From a bacterium (GTDB taxonomy: Bacteria > Methylomirabilota > Methylomirabilia > Methylomirabilales > 2-02-FULL-66-22), in assembly GCA_029580855.1 (NCBI GenBank), contig JAKPQH010000199.1, positions 1 through 64,000 on the forward strand: 64,000 bases of DNA, in the 5' to 3' direction. Shown here piece by piece: positions 34,265 to 42,718 of this stretch; the first letter of the stretch is position 1, and the number at the start of each line of letters is the position of its first letter. The notes below the pieces were generated by a model. The model was not told the DNA's origin. It did no database searches and saw only the letters and a list, made by a program, of their open reading frames with translations. Both the position numbers and the translations under genes were made by a program.

Positions 34265-35149
34265 TTACGCGAGGAAACCGGCTTTGACCAGTTGCTGCCG
34301 TATCGCCGCGGTTTCTTTCGCGCTGAGGGCGATAAACGGCTCCCGGGGATACGCCTCGCACACGCCGCGGATCTTCAGCAGCGCGTACACCGCGACGACG
34401 GTGGACTTGGCCAAGTACATGATGTCCCGCAGTTCGTTCACGCGGATCTGCAGCGCCCGGGCCCGCTCCATCTCGAACCGCGTCGCCGCCTCGTACAATT
34501 CCACGCACACTTCGGGGAACGCGTTTCCGAGGCCGGGAATAAAGGCGCGCACCCCGATGGCGGCGGCGTACAGGAACATGGCCTCCGTGCCGAGCACTAC
34601 GTCGAAGTCCGGCTTCGTGATCTGCCGCGAGAAATTGGCGAGCGTCATGATGTCGAAACTGCTGTCCTTGACGCCCGCCACACCCAGGTCCGCCAGGTCC
34701 TGCAGCAGCGGGACGTCCACCGCGATCCCGGTGAATTTCGGGTTATTGTACGTGTAGACGGGGATCGTCACGGCCTTCACGAGCCGCTCGAAGTACAGCT
34801 TGATGCTCTCCCGGGTATGGTGGAAGTAGTACGGAACCACCGACGAGACTTTTGCGGCGCCGGCGCCTTCGGCGTAGCGGGCCAATTCCACCGCATCGCG
34901 CACATTTGTCGCGCCGACGTGGACCACGAGCTGGATCCTGGGCGGGATATTCTTGGCCACGACATCGATGACCCGTTGTTTCTCTGCCACGGACATCAGC
35001 GGGCCATTGCCGTACGACCCGCAGATGAAGAGCCCGTGCACATGCTCCGAAAGGAAATGGACGAGCTTCGTCAGGTTGTACTCGTCCAGGCTCCCATCGG
35101 ACGCAAACGGGGTGACCATGGGCGGGACGACACCTTCCAGCTTTTTCAT
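34265..35149 (-). CDS. DapA/NAL-superfamily aldolase-lyase
   Basis: This 294-residue TIM-barrel protein of the dihydrodipicolinate synthase/N-acetylneuraminate lyase superfamily has the Schiff-base Lys in GVAGVKDSS and the Tyr motif YTYNNPKFTG. The usual GTTGE loop is replaced by GSYGNGP, so it is unlikely to be lysine-pathway DapA. A 2-keto-3-deoxy sugar acid or other 2-oxoacid lyase role fits the DgoK and FAH neighbours. ATG 35149 has GGAGGTCCCGG upstream. Confidence 0.85.
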   Translation of the reverse strand: MKKLEGVVPPMVTPFASDGSLDEYNLTKLVHFLSEHVHGLFICGSYGNGPLMSVAEKQRVIDVVAKNIPPRIQLVVHVGATNVRDAVELARYAEGAGAAKVSSVVPYYFHHTRESIKLYFERLVKAVTIPVYTYNNPKFTGIAVDVPLLQDLADLGVAGVKDSSFDIMTLANFSRQITKPDFDVVLGTEAMFLYAAAIGVRAFIPGLGNAFPEVCVELYEAATRFEMERARALQIRVNELRDIMYLAKSTVVAVYALLKIRGVCEAYPREPFIALSAKETAAIRQQLVKAGFLA

Positions 35150-35201
35150 CCGGGACCTCCAGTCGCGGCACGGTGCGGCGGTGGGAATTCCTGTCGCTCG
35201 C

Positions 35202-35226
35202 GCGGCCGGCGGGTTTTCCCGGCCGC
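35202..35226 (-). other. GC-rich intercistronic hairpin
   Basis: Arms GCGGCCGG and CCGGCCGC flank CGGGTTTTC between the FAH-family gene and the DapA-like gene. The T-run lies in the loop rather than after the stem. Confidence 0.4.
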
Positions 35227-35235
35227 GGCAGCCGG

Positions 35236-35994
35236 CTATGCGGCGACGACAGGGTTCCGCAACACCCCGATGCCGTCGATCTCCACCTCGACCACGTCGC
35301 CGGGCTTCATCGCGGCCACGCCGCGCGGAGTACCGGCGCTGACGATGTCCCCGGGGAACAGCGTCATGCACTGGGACAGATACTGCACCAGGAAGGGGAT
35401 GCTGAAGATCATGTCGGCCAGCTTGGCTTCCTGCATCAGCCGGCCGTTCAGCCGCGTGCGAAGCGTCAGGGCGGCGGGGTCGAGGTCGGTGGCGATGCAC
35501 GGCCCCACCGGGGCGAAGGTGTCGAACCCTTTGGAGCGGGTGAGCTGCCCCTGCTCGGTGCTGAGCGGCCGTTCGGTGACATCGTTCATGCAGGTATAGC
35601 CGAGAATGGCGCGCGACGCCTCCTCCAGCGAGACGTCCTTGATCTGCCGCTTGATCACCACCGCCGGCTCGCCCTCGTAGTCTACCCGCTCCGCGACCCG
35701 GGGGATGACGATGGGATCCCCGGGTCCGATAAGGGTGGTCAGCGGCTTGAGAAAGTGAGCGGGGTGCTTCGGGGTGGGGAAGCCGATCTCCTCGATGTGA
35801 TTCCGGAAGTTCAAGCCGACGCACAGGATCTTGGTGGGCTCGGCGGGGGCAAGCAGGCGCACGTCGCCGATGCCGTGAATCGCGGAGCCGAGGCGGAAGT
35901 CCCCGTAGACGGAGCCGACAATTTCCCGGACCGTATCGTTTTCCCACACACCGTATCCGGTGCGCGTCCCCGACTGGAACCGGACCAGCTTCAT
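35236..35994 (-). CDS. Fumarylacetoacetate hydrolase-family protein
   Basis: This 252-residue FAH-fold protein has an N-terminal small domain, then ILCVGLNFRNHIEEIG, the metal-binding DYEGEPAVVI (two acidic ligands) and ERPLSTEQGQ, and a C-terminal MKPGDVVEVEIDGIG. Members hydrolyse or decarboxylate C-C bonds in 2-oxo acids using Mg(II). Together with the DapA-like lyase, DgoK and TRAP genes it indicates uptake and breakdown of an organic or sugar acid. ATG 35994 has GGGAGGACACACAC upstream. Confidence 0.88.
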   Translation of the reverse strand: MKLVRFQSGTRTGYGVWENDTVREIVGSVYGDFRLGSAIHGIGDVRLLAPAEPTKILCVGLNFRNHIEEIGFPTPKHPAHFLKPLTTLIGPGDPIVIPRVAERVDYEGEPAVVIKRQIKDVSLEEASRAILGYTCMNDVTERPLSTEQGQLTRSKGFDTFAPVGPCIATDLDPAALTLRTRLNGRLMQEAKLADMIFSIPFLVQYLSQCMTLFPGDIVSAGTPRGVAAMKPGDVVEVEIDGIGVLRNPVVAA

Positions 35995-36070
35995 GTGTGT
36001 GTCCTCCCGTGTTTCCCCGCAGCGCCAATCCCGCGTCTTGATCGATCCCCGCACAGGTCGGGTCCGAACC

Positions 36071-37351
36071 TCAAGAGCCCATGAGCACCGACGGAAGCCA
36101 CAGGCTGAGCGCGGGTAAAAAAGTGACCAAGAGAAGAATGATGAGGTTTGCGATCAGGAACGGGATGGACGCCCGGAAGATCGTGACGATGTCAAGCTTC
36201 GTGATCGTCGAGATGACGTTGAGACACATCCCCACGGGCGGGGTGACCAGCCCGATGGCCATGCCGACGATGAGGATGGCGCCGAACTGAATCGGCGAAA
36301 CACCGAGTGCCTTGAGGGCGGGCATGAAGACCGGTGTGAGGAGGATGATCGCGGGCGCCACGTCCACGAAAAACCCGACGACCAGAATGATGGCGTCGAG
36401 GGCGAGCAGGATGACCCAGATGGGGAGATCGAGGCCGATGAGGAACGCCGCCACCCGGTCCGGGACCCGCTCCAAGGCCAGAATCCAGGTGTACAGGCAC
36501 GAGAAGGCGGTGATGATCATGACGTTGGCGCTGGCGAGGATGGCGCCGCGGAGCATGGGCGGGACATGGTGCAGTTTGAGGCCAAAGTAGACCACACTTC
36601 CCACGCCGAACGCGTACAGGACACCCACGCCCGCGGCTTCCGTCGCCGTGGTGAGGCCGATGACCACCGCTCCCACGACAAAGACCGGCATCAGCAGCGG
36701 GAGAATGCCCTGGCGCAGCCGCCCCAGGATCTCGCGCGCGTCGAGGTGCACGGCTTCGAAGGGATAGCGGCGACGTCTGGAGATGATGGCGTTGATCGAC
36801 ATCTGGACCAAGCCGATGAGAATTCCGGGAATGGCGCCGGCCAGGAAGAGCCGACCGACCGATTCCGAGGCCACGAACGCGTAGATGACCATGGGGATGC
36901 TGGGCGGGATGATCATCCCCATCGTCGAAGCGGCCACGGTGATTCCGCTGGCGAATTCCCGCGAGTAGCCGCGTCGCTCCATCTCGGGAATCAGGACGGC
37001 GCCGATGGACGCCGCATCGGCCACCGAGGACCCGGAAATACCGCCGAAGATCATGCTCGCCATGACGCAGACCATTCCCAGACCGCCCCGCAGCCGTCCG
37101 ACGAACAGCATGCTGAAGTCGATCAGGCGGCGGGTCAGGCCGCCCTGGTTCATCATGGAGCCCATGAGCATGTAGAGCGGAAGGGCGATCATGAGTTCCG
37201 TGTCCATTCCCGAGAAGACCCGCTGGGGCATCACCAGCAGAAGGGCCGGTTGGTACAGAACAAAATACAGGAGAGCCGACAGACCCAGCCCGTAGGCAAT
37301 GGGGGTGCCCAGGATCACGAAGACGGCGAGGCTCCCCAGCAGAGCGATCAT
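36071..37351 (-). CDS. dctM: TRAP transporter large permease DctM
   Basis: This 426-residue protein has about twelve hydrophobic segments and TRAP-M signatures FGGISGSSVADAASIG and IPPSIPMVIYAF, with LVTPPVGMCLNV near the end. It forms the Na+-coupled transport channel of a TRAP carboxylate transporter. Its ATG at 37351 overlaps the dctQ stop by 4 bases (ATGA). Length and features are normal. Confidence 0.94.
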   Translation of the reverse strand: MIALLGSLAVFVILGTPIAYGLGLSALLYFVLYQPALLLVMPQRVFSGMDTELMIALPLYMLMGSMMNQGGLTRRLIDFSMLFVGRLRGGLGMVCVMASMIFGGISGSSVADAASIGAVLIPEMERRGYSREFASGITVAASTMGMIIPPSIPMVIYAFVASESVGRLFLAGAIPGILIGLVQMSINAIISRRRRYPFEAVHLDAREILGRLRQGILPLLMPVFVVGAVVIGLTTATEAAGVGVLYAFGVGSVVYFGLKLHHVPPMLRGAILASANVMIITAFSCLYTWILALERVPDRVAAFLIGLDLPIWVILLALDAIILVVGFFVDVAPAIILLTPVFMPALKALGVSPIQFGAILIVGMAIGLVTPPVGMCLNVISTITKLDIVTIFRASIPFLIANLIILLLVTFLPALSLWLPSVLMGS

Positions 37352-37836
37352 ACGTCCGCCTCGCCCACCCGCGCGGCCCGCTCCAGATCGGCGTAGGCCA
37401 TCCACAGTCCGTACAGCGCAACCAGGCCGCAGCCGATGGGCAGGCTCAGGAGGACGACGGCTTGCGGGATTCGCAAGACGGGCGAGGGAAACTGACCAAC
37501 GGACCGGATCCACGGAACGCTGAGAACGACGAGAACGCCGTTGAGCGCGGCCACGAGAAGATGATTCACGCGGCGCAGCCAGCGTCGGCCGCCGGACGGG
37601 AGGAGATCGTGAAACACCTGGATCGCGATGTGTTCGCCTCTGGCCAAGAGCACCGCCGCGCCGATGGCGGTGGTATAGATGAAACAAAAGACGACAAACT
37701 CCTGCCCACCGACGATGGTTGTGCCGAAGAAATACCGGAGGATCACGAGAACAATCGTCGCCGCCGTGATGACCAGAAAGACATAGCCGAGCACGACTTC
37801 AAGGAAATATGCCACGCTCTCCGCGAGACGGCGCAT
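37348..37836 (-). CDS. dctQ: TRAP transporter small permease DctQ
   Basis: This 162-residue protein has four transmembrane helices and the DctQ motif GGQEFVVFCFIYTTAIGAAVLLARGEHIAIQ cut here to its core. It pairs with DctM in the membrane. The ATG at 37836 has AAAGG upstream. An upstream open extension to 37905 lacks coding character. Confidence 0.88.
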   Translation of the reverse strand: MRRLAESVAYFLEVVLGYVFLVITAATIVLVILRYFFGTTIVGGQEFVVFCFIYTTAIGAAVLLARGEHIAIQVFHDLLPSGGRRWLRRVNHLLVAALNGVLVVLSVPWIRSVGQFPSPVLRIPQAVVLLSLPIGCGLVALYGLWMAYADLERAARVGEADV

Positions 37837-37857
37837 GCGGCGCACCTTTCTTCGGCA

Positions 37858-37893
37858 CGACGCGACGGCGACCCAACGGCCGCCGTCGCGTCG
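37858..37893 (-). other. 13-bp hairpin between dctP and dctQ
   Basis: Perfect 13-base arms (37858-37870 and 37881-37893) with a 10-base loop lie between the binding-protein and permease genes. Such hairpins are known to raise the level of the binding-protein message relative to permease mRNA; here that is inference. Confidence 0.5.
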
Positions 37894-37917
37894 CCGGCGT
37901 TCCACGGTCGGCGGGGG

Positions 37918-38931
37918 CTAGCGCGCGGCCTGCGCCAGGGCCTCGTCGATCTCGGCACGGGTGAAGTAGCCCGCGCTGACGTAGTGGTCCCAGACCGGCT
38001 TGACCTTGGCGACAAACGCCCTGTAGTTTTCCGGCGTGACCTTGTTGGGTTGCAGCTTCTGGGTCAGGAGAGTCTGGTAGTCTTTCTCGGATGCCAGCCA
38101 TATCTCGTCGCTCCTGGCCATGGCGGCTTTGGCCGCGGAGTCGAACACAGCTTTCAGCTCCGTCGGCAGGGCCTCATACCAGGCGAGGCTGACGAAAAAC
38201 GGGTCGGGGTGGATCTGATAGTTCACCTCGGTGAAATATTTCTGGACCTCGTAGAATTTCATCTCGGCGATGTTCGAGCAGGGGTTTTCCTGGCCGTCGA
38301 CGACGTTGGTCTTCAGCGCCATATACGTCTCGCCGTACGGGACCTGCTGCGGGTTGGCCCCCAGGGCGGTCATGGTGCGGATGATGGAGTCGATGGGCGG
38401 CGTCCGCATCTTCAGACCCTTCATGTCGTCTGGCGTCGCGATCGGTCGTACGTTGTTGGTGAATTGGCGGAAGCCCCCCGCCACGCCCGTAACGGGCACG
38501 TAGAAGCCGTTGGCTTTCGCCCCCTGGTTGATCTTCTCGCCAAAGCCGCTGCGGATGAGTCTCTTGGCCTGCTCGATGTCCGCGAACAGGAAGGGCAGGG
38601 TATACAGGAGATACTTCTTGTTCGCCCGCTCGAAGAGTGCGCCGCGGGTGCCTTGAATATTGCCGATCTTCACCATGTCCATGAGTTCGGGTTCTTTCCC
38701 GAGAACTCCCCCGGCGAAGAGCTCTACCTTGATCTGCCCCTTGGACGCCGCTTCCAATTGCTCCTTGAAATAGATCATGGACTTATGCCGGGGGTGTGTA
38801 TCGGGCTGCGCGTGCGCGAATTTGAACGCGTACGTCCCCGCGTGGGCATCGTCCAGCCAGGGCGCGGGTCCCAGCGTGACGCCCAACAGCGCGAAGGCCG
38901 GTACGATGGCCAAGACCGACGCTCGTTTCAT
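37918..38931 (-). CDS. dctP: TRAP transporter solute-binding protein DctP
   Basis: This 337-residue periplasmic receptor has a signal peptide (cleavage near DDAHAGTY, about residue 31). The DctP fold follows with FKFAHAQPDTHPRHK, FAGGVLGKEPELMDMVKIG, the carboxylate-binding Arg in LKMRTPP and NVVDGQENPCSNI. ATG 38931 has TTGAGGTG upstream. It is the first gene of dctPQM, followed by FAH, DapA-like and DgoK genes, which are probably the catabolic partners of the imported acid. Confidence 0.93.
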   Translation of the reverse strand: MKRASVLAIVPAFALLGVTLGPAPWLDDAHAGTYAFKFAHAQPDTHPRHKSMIYFKEQLEAASKGQIKVELFAGGVLGKEPELMDMVKIGNIQGTRGALFERANKKYLLYTLPFLFADIEQAKRLIRSGFGEKINQGAKANGFYVPVTGVAGGFRQFTNNVRPIATPDDMKGLKMRTPPIDSIIRTMTALGANPQQVPYGETYMALKTNVVDGQENPCSNIAEMKFYEVQKYFTEVNYQIHPDPFFVSLAWYEALPTELKAVFDSAAKAAMARSDEIWLASEKDYQTLLTQKLQPNKVTPENYRAFVAKVKPVWDHYVSAGYFTRAEIDEALAQAAR

Positions 38932-38968
38932 CACCTCAACCCCTTTCACAGGATGGCCTGTTCGGGTG

Positions 38969-39009
38969 CCCGGGAGGGCCGGTGGGTCTTCGGTGCCGGC
39001 CCTCCCGGG
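38969..39009 (-). terminator. Perfect 14-bp hairpin between prxU-like gene and dctP
   Basis: Arms of 14 bases (38969-38982 and 38996-39009) flank a 13-base loop and sit 30 bases after the peroxiredoxin stop. A T-tract is missing, so termination is uncertain, but it is the strongest hairpin at this transcription-unit boundary. Confidence 0.45.
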
Positions 39010-39038
39010 GTTTGGGTCGAGTGCAGGCCCGCGGAGGA

Positions 39039-39755
39039 TTATTTCTCCATGGACGGTTTCCAAACCTTCCACACGTTGCCGACGAGATCGGGTCCGGGCT
39101 GCAGCGTCGGCTCGCCCGGCATCCAACCCGCGGGGGTGGCCTCCTTGCCGCCGCTCGTCCGCACGAGCTGGTAGGCTTGGATCTGCCGGACCGACTCGGC
39201 GAATTTCCGGCCCACCGGCGGGGTGAGCACTTCCATGGCCTGTATGACCCCATCCGGATCGATGATGAACCGACCTCGCAATTCGATCCCCTGGCCCTCG
39301 TCGTAGACGCCGAAGGCGCGGCCCACGTTCCCGGCCTGATCCGACGCCATGTGGAAGGGGATGCCCCCCTCGACCATCTTGATCAGCTCGTGATCGTTCC
39401 ACATCTTGTGGACGAAGTGGCTGTCCACGCTGACAGAGATGACCTCCACCCCCAGTTTCTGCAGGACGGAATACTTGTCGGCGACCGCCGACACTTCCGT
39501 CGCTCAGACGAAGGTAAAGTCTCCCGGGTAAAAGCAGAGCAGCACCCACTTGCCCAGGTAATCCGACAGCTTGACCGTGGTGAATCCGCCTCGGTAGTAC
39601 GCCGGGGCGGTGAAATCGGGAGCCTTCTGTCCCACGCGCGCAGCCACGATTTTCTCCTCCCGTCTTTTCGGAGTCTCGGCGGTTTGCGGTCCGTCGGTCG
39701 TTTGCCCGGCGACCGTCCCGGTCACGCGAGCGCAGCCTTGCGGTTGTTCGCCCAT
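39039..39755 (-). CDS. Selenocysteine-containing peroxiredoxin (TGA decoded as Sec)
   Basis: One frame from ATG 39755 (AAAGGAGGACGT upstream) to 39039 is interrupted only by TGA at 39506-39504. The reading is [18 protein letters not shown]: the TGA replaces the peroxidatic Cys of the universal FTFVCPTE motif, at residue 84. The following Pro is Ala. A hairpin with a GGUC loop starts 10 bases after the TGA, as expected for a bacterial SECIS. The C-terminal resolving-Cys motif EVCPAGW reads EATPAGW, so the protein would be a one-selenocysteine peroxiredoxin of 238 residues. The N-terminal 40 residues before KAPDF are extra. Sec-type Prx proteins (PrxU) are known. The selA, selB and tRNA-Sec genes are not in this window. 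Confidence 0.88.
39476..39493 (-). promoter_or_regulatory. SECIS-like hairpin after peroxiredoxin TGA
   Basis: On the minus strand TGTCGGC and GCCGACA pair (7-8 bp) around GGTC, starting 10 bases after the TGA, so the loop GG lies about 17 bases from it. This placement and loop resemble the E. coli fdhF SECIS. Confidence 0.65.
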
Positions 39756-39878
39756 ACGTCCTCCTTTCTGGGGTGCATGCCTCGGAAACGTCACACTCCC
39801 GCGCGGTGATGACTGACTCCCGAGACGTGGATCGATCGGACGGTTTACCGAAGCCCGGTTCGCGCAGTCGGTGCGACG

Positions 39879-40247
39879 TTACCGATGGGTTTCACTGTCG
39901 GGTCGCTCCGCGTCGCCGCACCCGGACATCAGCTTCCGCGCATCGTCGATTCGACCCTGTCGATAGGCCAGCAGCACGCCATCCACAGGGCCGGCCATCC
40001 ACGGATGGGCGCGGATTCCGCCGGCGTCGACCAGTTGCCGGAGCAGGCGCGATATTCCTCCACAAATCAGGACCGACACGCCGAGTTCGTGCAACCGGGT
40101 CACGCGGCCGGGCGAGGAGCCCACGGGGAGCGGAGCAACGTACCGCGAACGCTCCTCTCCCCCTTCCCGACCCACGAGCAGAACCCGCCCGGCCGAATCG
40201 AACCCGGGCGACACACGCCCATTTTCCGTTGGGACAGCCAGCCGCAT
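39879..40247 (-). CDS. NifX-type cofactor-binding protein (fourth copy)
   Basis: This 122-residue NifX-fold protein has MRLAVPTENGRVSPGFDSAGR, SVLICGGISRLLRQL with the conserved Cys, and HPWMAGPVDGVLLAYRQG. It is closest by eye to the copy at 14729. The ATG at 40247 (GAGGCGA upstream) is about 20 bases from the predicted start site of the sigma-54 promoter. The Sec-peroxiredoxin gene follows 123 bases downstream in the same direction and may be cotranscribed. Confidence 0.87.
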   Translation of the reverse strand: MRLAVPTENGRVSPGFDSAGRVLLVGREGGEERSRYVAPLPVGSSPGRVTRLHELGVSVLICGGISRLLRQLVDAGGIRAHPWMAGPVDGVLLAYRQGRIDDARKLMSGCGDAERPDSETHR

Positions 40248-40276
40248 AGCGATCGCCTCGTTTGCTTTGCGGCTTC

Positions 40277-40292
40277 GGCATGGAGGGTGCCA
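40277..40292 (-). promoter_or_regulatory. Sigma-54 promoter (-24/-12) of NifX (and possibly Sec-Prx) unit
   Basis: On the minus strand it reads TGGCACCCTCCATGCC, with exact GG-N10-GC spacing. It lies between the activator gene and the NifX gene. Confidence 0.7.
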
Positions 40293-40379
40293 ACTGGGTC
40301 ATTGGGCGCGAAACAGCGGGAAGGGCCCCGATTTGTTGAGCTTACAAGCAAAAACGCGTCTCGGGCGGTCAGCGGTTAT

Positions 40380-40391
40380 TGCAGCAATGCA
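40380..40391. promoter_or_regulatory. Putative activator site (UAS), TGCA-N5-GCA dyad
   Basis: TGCAGCAATGCA lies 88 bases upstream of the -24 element at 40.28 kb and directly after the activator gene. Additional TTGC/GCAA half-sites flank it (40378-40402). Confidence 0.5.
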
Positions 40392-40436
40392 ATTGCGGTT
40401 GCGCGGCGAGGGTTGCGATTCCGCACTCAACCGGTG

Positions 40437-41888
40437 TTATCGACCAGGAAGCGAGAGGCCAAGCTGCTTGATCTTGCGCCAGAGAGTGGTCTTGTGGATG
40501 CCGAGCTCCTTGGCGACGGCGGCCCGGTTCCACGCATGCCGCCGGAGAGCGTCCTCCAGAAACCGCGCCTCCAGGGCTCGGAGATTCTCCGTTCCGGCGC
40601 GTTTGGGGACGGTCTCGGCCGGTCGAAGCGTTTCGGGGAGATGTTCGCGTTGGATCATGCCTCCGAGGCACAAGATGAACGCATGCTCTATGATGTGCTC
40701 CAGTTCCCGGACGTTTCCGGGGTAGTCGTGGTTGATCAGGATCTGTAATGTCTCCGGGGAGACGCCGCTGACATCCCGACCCCGCAGACGGTTGAAGCGG
40801 GCGATGAAGTGGTCCACGAGCAACGGAATGTCTTCGCGACGCTCGCGGAGGGGGGGTAGCCGGAGCGTAACGACGTTGATCCGGTAGAAGAGGTCCTGCC
40901 GGAACGTGCCCGCCTTGACCAGATCCGCGAGTCGCTTGTTGGATGCCGCCACAATCCGGACGTCGGCTTGCAGCGGCTCGGTGGCCCCGAGGGGTTCATA
41001 GGTCTTTTCCTCCAGGACGCGGAGCAGCCGGACCTGAAGGGCAGGGGATACGTCGCCGATCTCGTCAAGGAAGAGGGTGCCCCCTTCAGCCAGGGCGAAC
41101 CGCCCGGGCTTGTCCTTCCGCGCATCGGTGAACGCACCCGCCTTGTACCCGAAAAGCTCGGATTCCAGCAGGGTGTCGGGGAGGGCGCCGCAGCTGACGG
41201 CAATCAGCGGTTTGTCCCGGCGCGGGCTGAGGCTGTGGATGGCGCGTGCGATCAACTCCTTGCCCGTGCCGCTGTCCCCCTCGATGAGCACCGTGCTGCC
41301 GCTTTCCGCCACGGCGGGAAGAATGCCAAAGAGGCGCTGCATGACGGGGTTCTTGCTGAGGATGTCGGCGAACGTGTAGCGTTGCGAGATCTCGGCCCGG
41401 AGTTGTTCCACGAGGCGAAGATCGCGAAACGTCTCGACGCCGCCCAGGACGGTGCCTTGCCGGTTCTTGAGCACGGCGGTGCTGATGCTGATCGGGACAC
41501 GCTCGCCGTCAGGGCGGAGGATGAAGACCGGGCGGTTGACGACGGACCGGCCCGTCTCCAGGGTTTCCTTCAGGGCGCATTGGGCCTCGCAGATCGAAGC
41601 CCGGAACACCTCACAGCAGGGGCGGCCGAAAGCCTCGTCCCGAGCGACGCCGGTGATCTCTTCGGCCGCGCGATTGAACGAGGTGATGCGAAACCTCGCA
41701 TCGACGGTGAAAACGCCGTCGGCGACCGAATCGAGGATCGTCGCCATCTCTTCCGGGTTCAGCAACGCGCTCGTCGCCGGTTTTGTCACCCTGGGTCTCC
41801 GCGCTCTGCCGGCAGCCTGGCCCCGTCCGCCGATGGGTGTATCGGAGCGGGCCTCAAACCGTGTAGGTGCGCGCTTTGCGTATGCCAT
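40437..41888 (-). CDS. Sigma-54-dependent activator with Cys-containing PAS domain
   Basis: This is a bacterial enhancer-binding protein. An N-terminal PAS domain ([22 protein letters not shown] cut to its core) carries a Cys cluster [17 protein letters not shown] that could hold an Fe-S cluster or sense redox. The AAA+ domain has Walker A GDSGTGKE, the sigma-54 contact loop GAFTDA (consensus GAFTGA) and Walker [12 protein letters not shown] Fis-type HTH follows ([22 protein letters not shown]). It sits 190 bases upstream of a sigma-54 promoter in the same direction and is the obvious candidate regulator for all four such promoters here. The start is uncertain: ATG 41888, or GTG 41789 with a better GGAG site (450 residues). 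Confidence 0.92.
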   Translation of the reverse strand: MAYAKRAPTRFEARSDTPIGGRGQAAGRARRPRVTKPATSALLNPEEMATILDSVADGVFTVDARFRITSFNRAAEEITGVARDEAFGRPCCEVFRASICEAQCALKETLETGRSVVNRPVFILRPDGERVPISISTAVLKNRQGTVLGGVETFRDLRLVEQLRAEISQRYTFADILSKNPVMQRLFGILPAVAESGSTVLIEGDSGTGKELIARAIHSLSPRRDKPLIAVSCGALPDTLLESELFGYKAGAFTDARKDKPGRFALAEGGTLFLDEIGDVSPALQVRLLRVLEEKTYEPLGATEPLQADVRIVAASNKRLADLVKAGTFRQDLFYRINVVTLRLPPLRERREDIPLLVDHFIARFNRLRGRDVSGVSPETLQILINHDYPGNVRELEHIIEHAFILCLGGMIQREHLPETLRPAETVPKRAGTENLRALEARFLEDALRRHAWNRAAVAKELGIHKTTLWRKIKQLGLSLPGR

Positions 41889-42151
41889 CATCCTATCCGA
41901 TGCCCGCGTTTTTGTCGAGGTCGCGACCAGACGGCCGCGCCGCGCTCTCGCGCCCCCCCAGCAGTGCCATTCGCGTGCCGAATTATGGCAGCGTTCCACG
42001 CGTCGCTCGCCAAGCCGGACCGAGACCCCCGAACCCTTTTTGCAAAACCGGGATCAAAATACACAACGCGCAGAGGTCTTGCCGATCCCGCGGTGATTCC
42101 AAGCCGGGAATCGTGTGGGCGTCCAGCCGGACCGATTCGAGGAGTCTGAGC

Positions 42152-42346
42152 ATGCCGATCTTCGAGTACAAATGCCGGAAGTGTAGCGAGACGTTCGAGC
42201 ATTTCACCCACCGGGCCAGCGCGGCCCAGCGGCCGATCTGCCCGTCCTGCGGCTCCACGGAGGTGGAGCGGATTTTCTCCGTTTTCGCGGGCCGTGTCGA
42301 AGGCGGAGGTGCGGGGTGCGGCCCAGTCGCCACGGGCGGCGGGTGA
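42152..42346 (+). CDS. FmdB-family zinc-ribbon protein
   Basis: This 64-residue protein reads MPIFEYKCRKCSETFEHFTH and CPSCGST, the complete two-knuckle FmdB zinc ribbon, followed by a Gly-rich end with one more Cys. At the position where the copy at 27821 has TGA, this protein has Phe (FEHFTH). ATG 42152 has GAGGAGTCTGAGC upstream. It is the first rightward gene, divergent from the sigma-54 activator. The 42347-42718 gap holds a GC-rich hairpin (42360-42374) and a weak promoter but no gene I can support. Confidence 0.85.
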   Translation: MPIFEYKCRKCSETFEHFTHRASAAQRPICPSCGSTEVERIFSVFAGRVEGGGAGCGPVATGGG

Positions 42347-42641
42347 GGCGTGTAGCGACGGGGCCGGCGGCCCCGAGGGGCGTGAAAAGATATTACGGAT
42401 GTCAGATTGTGGGCTGCGGGTTGGAGATTCAGGGCATCCCCACACCCGTTGGCCCGCGGTGGCCGGGTCATTGCACCCACAACGGGCGGCGTTCCGAAAG
42501 GGCGGCTCAAAGCCGCGGTGCCGGCTCGGCTGAACGGCCATGGATTCCCGGGCGTTCGTCATGCGCGTCGTCGCCCCCGGTTGTCGTCCTGGACCGCCGG
42601 GGGCGGCTGGGTTTCGTTTTGCGGCGGCACGGCTCTTCTCG

Positions 42642-42671
42642 TTGACTTTCACCGGTCGTTCGCACTACTCT
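42642..42671 (+). promoter_or_regulatory. Possible sigma-70 promoter of octaheme cytochrome
   Basis: TTGACT, 18 bases, TACTCT; the -35 is good but the -10 is weak. It is 48 bases upstream of the cytochrome ATG. Confidence 0.35.
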
Positions 42672-42718
42672 TCCGGTCTCCCTGCGTTCCCTTACTCTTC
42701 GCCTCAGGAGGTGCTTTG

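Noticed and set aside
42049-42060. Half-site TTGCAAAACC similar to the activator dyad
   Set aside because: There is no second arm and no sigma-54 promoter before the rightward FmdB gene.
42360-42374. GGGGCC-GGC-GGCCCC hairpin after the FmdB gene
   Set aside because: The stem is only 6 bp and is followed by GAGGGGCG with no T-run, so I do not call it a terminator.
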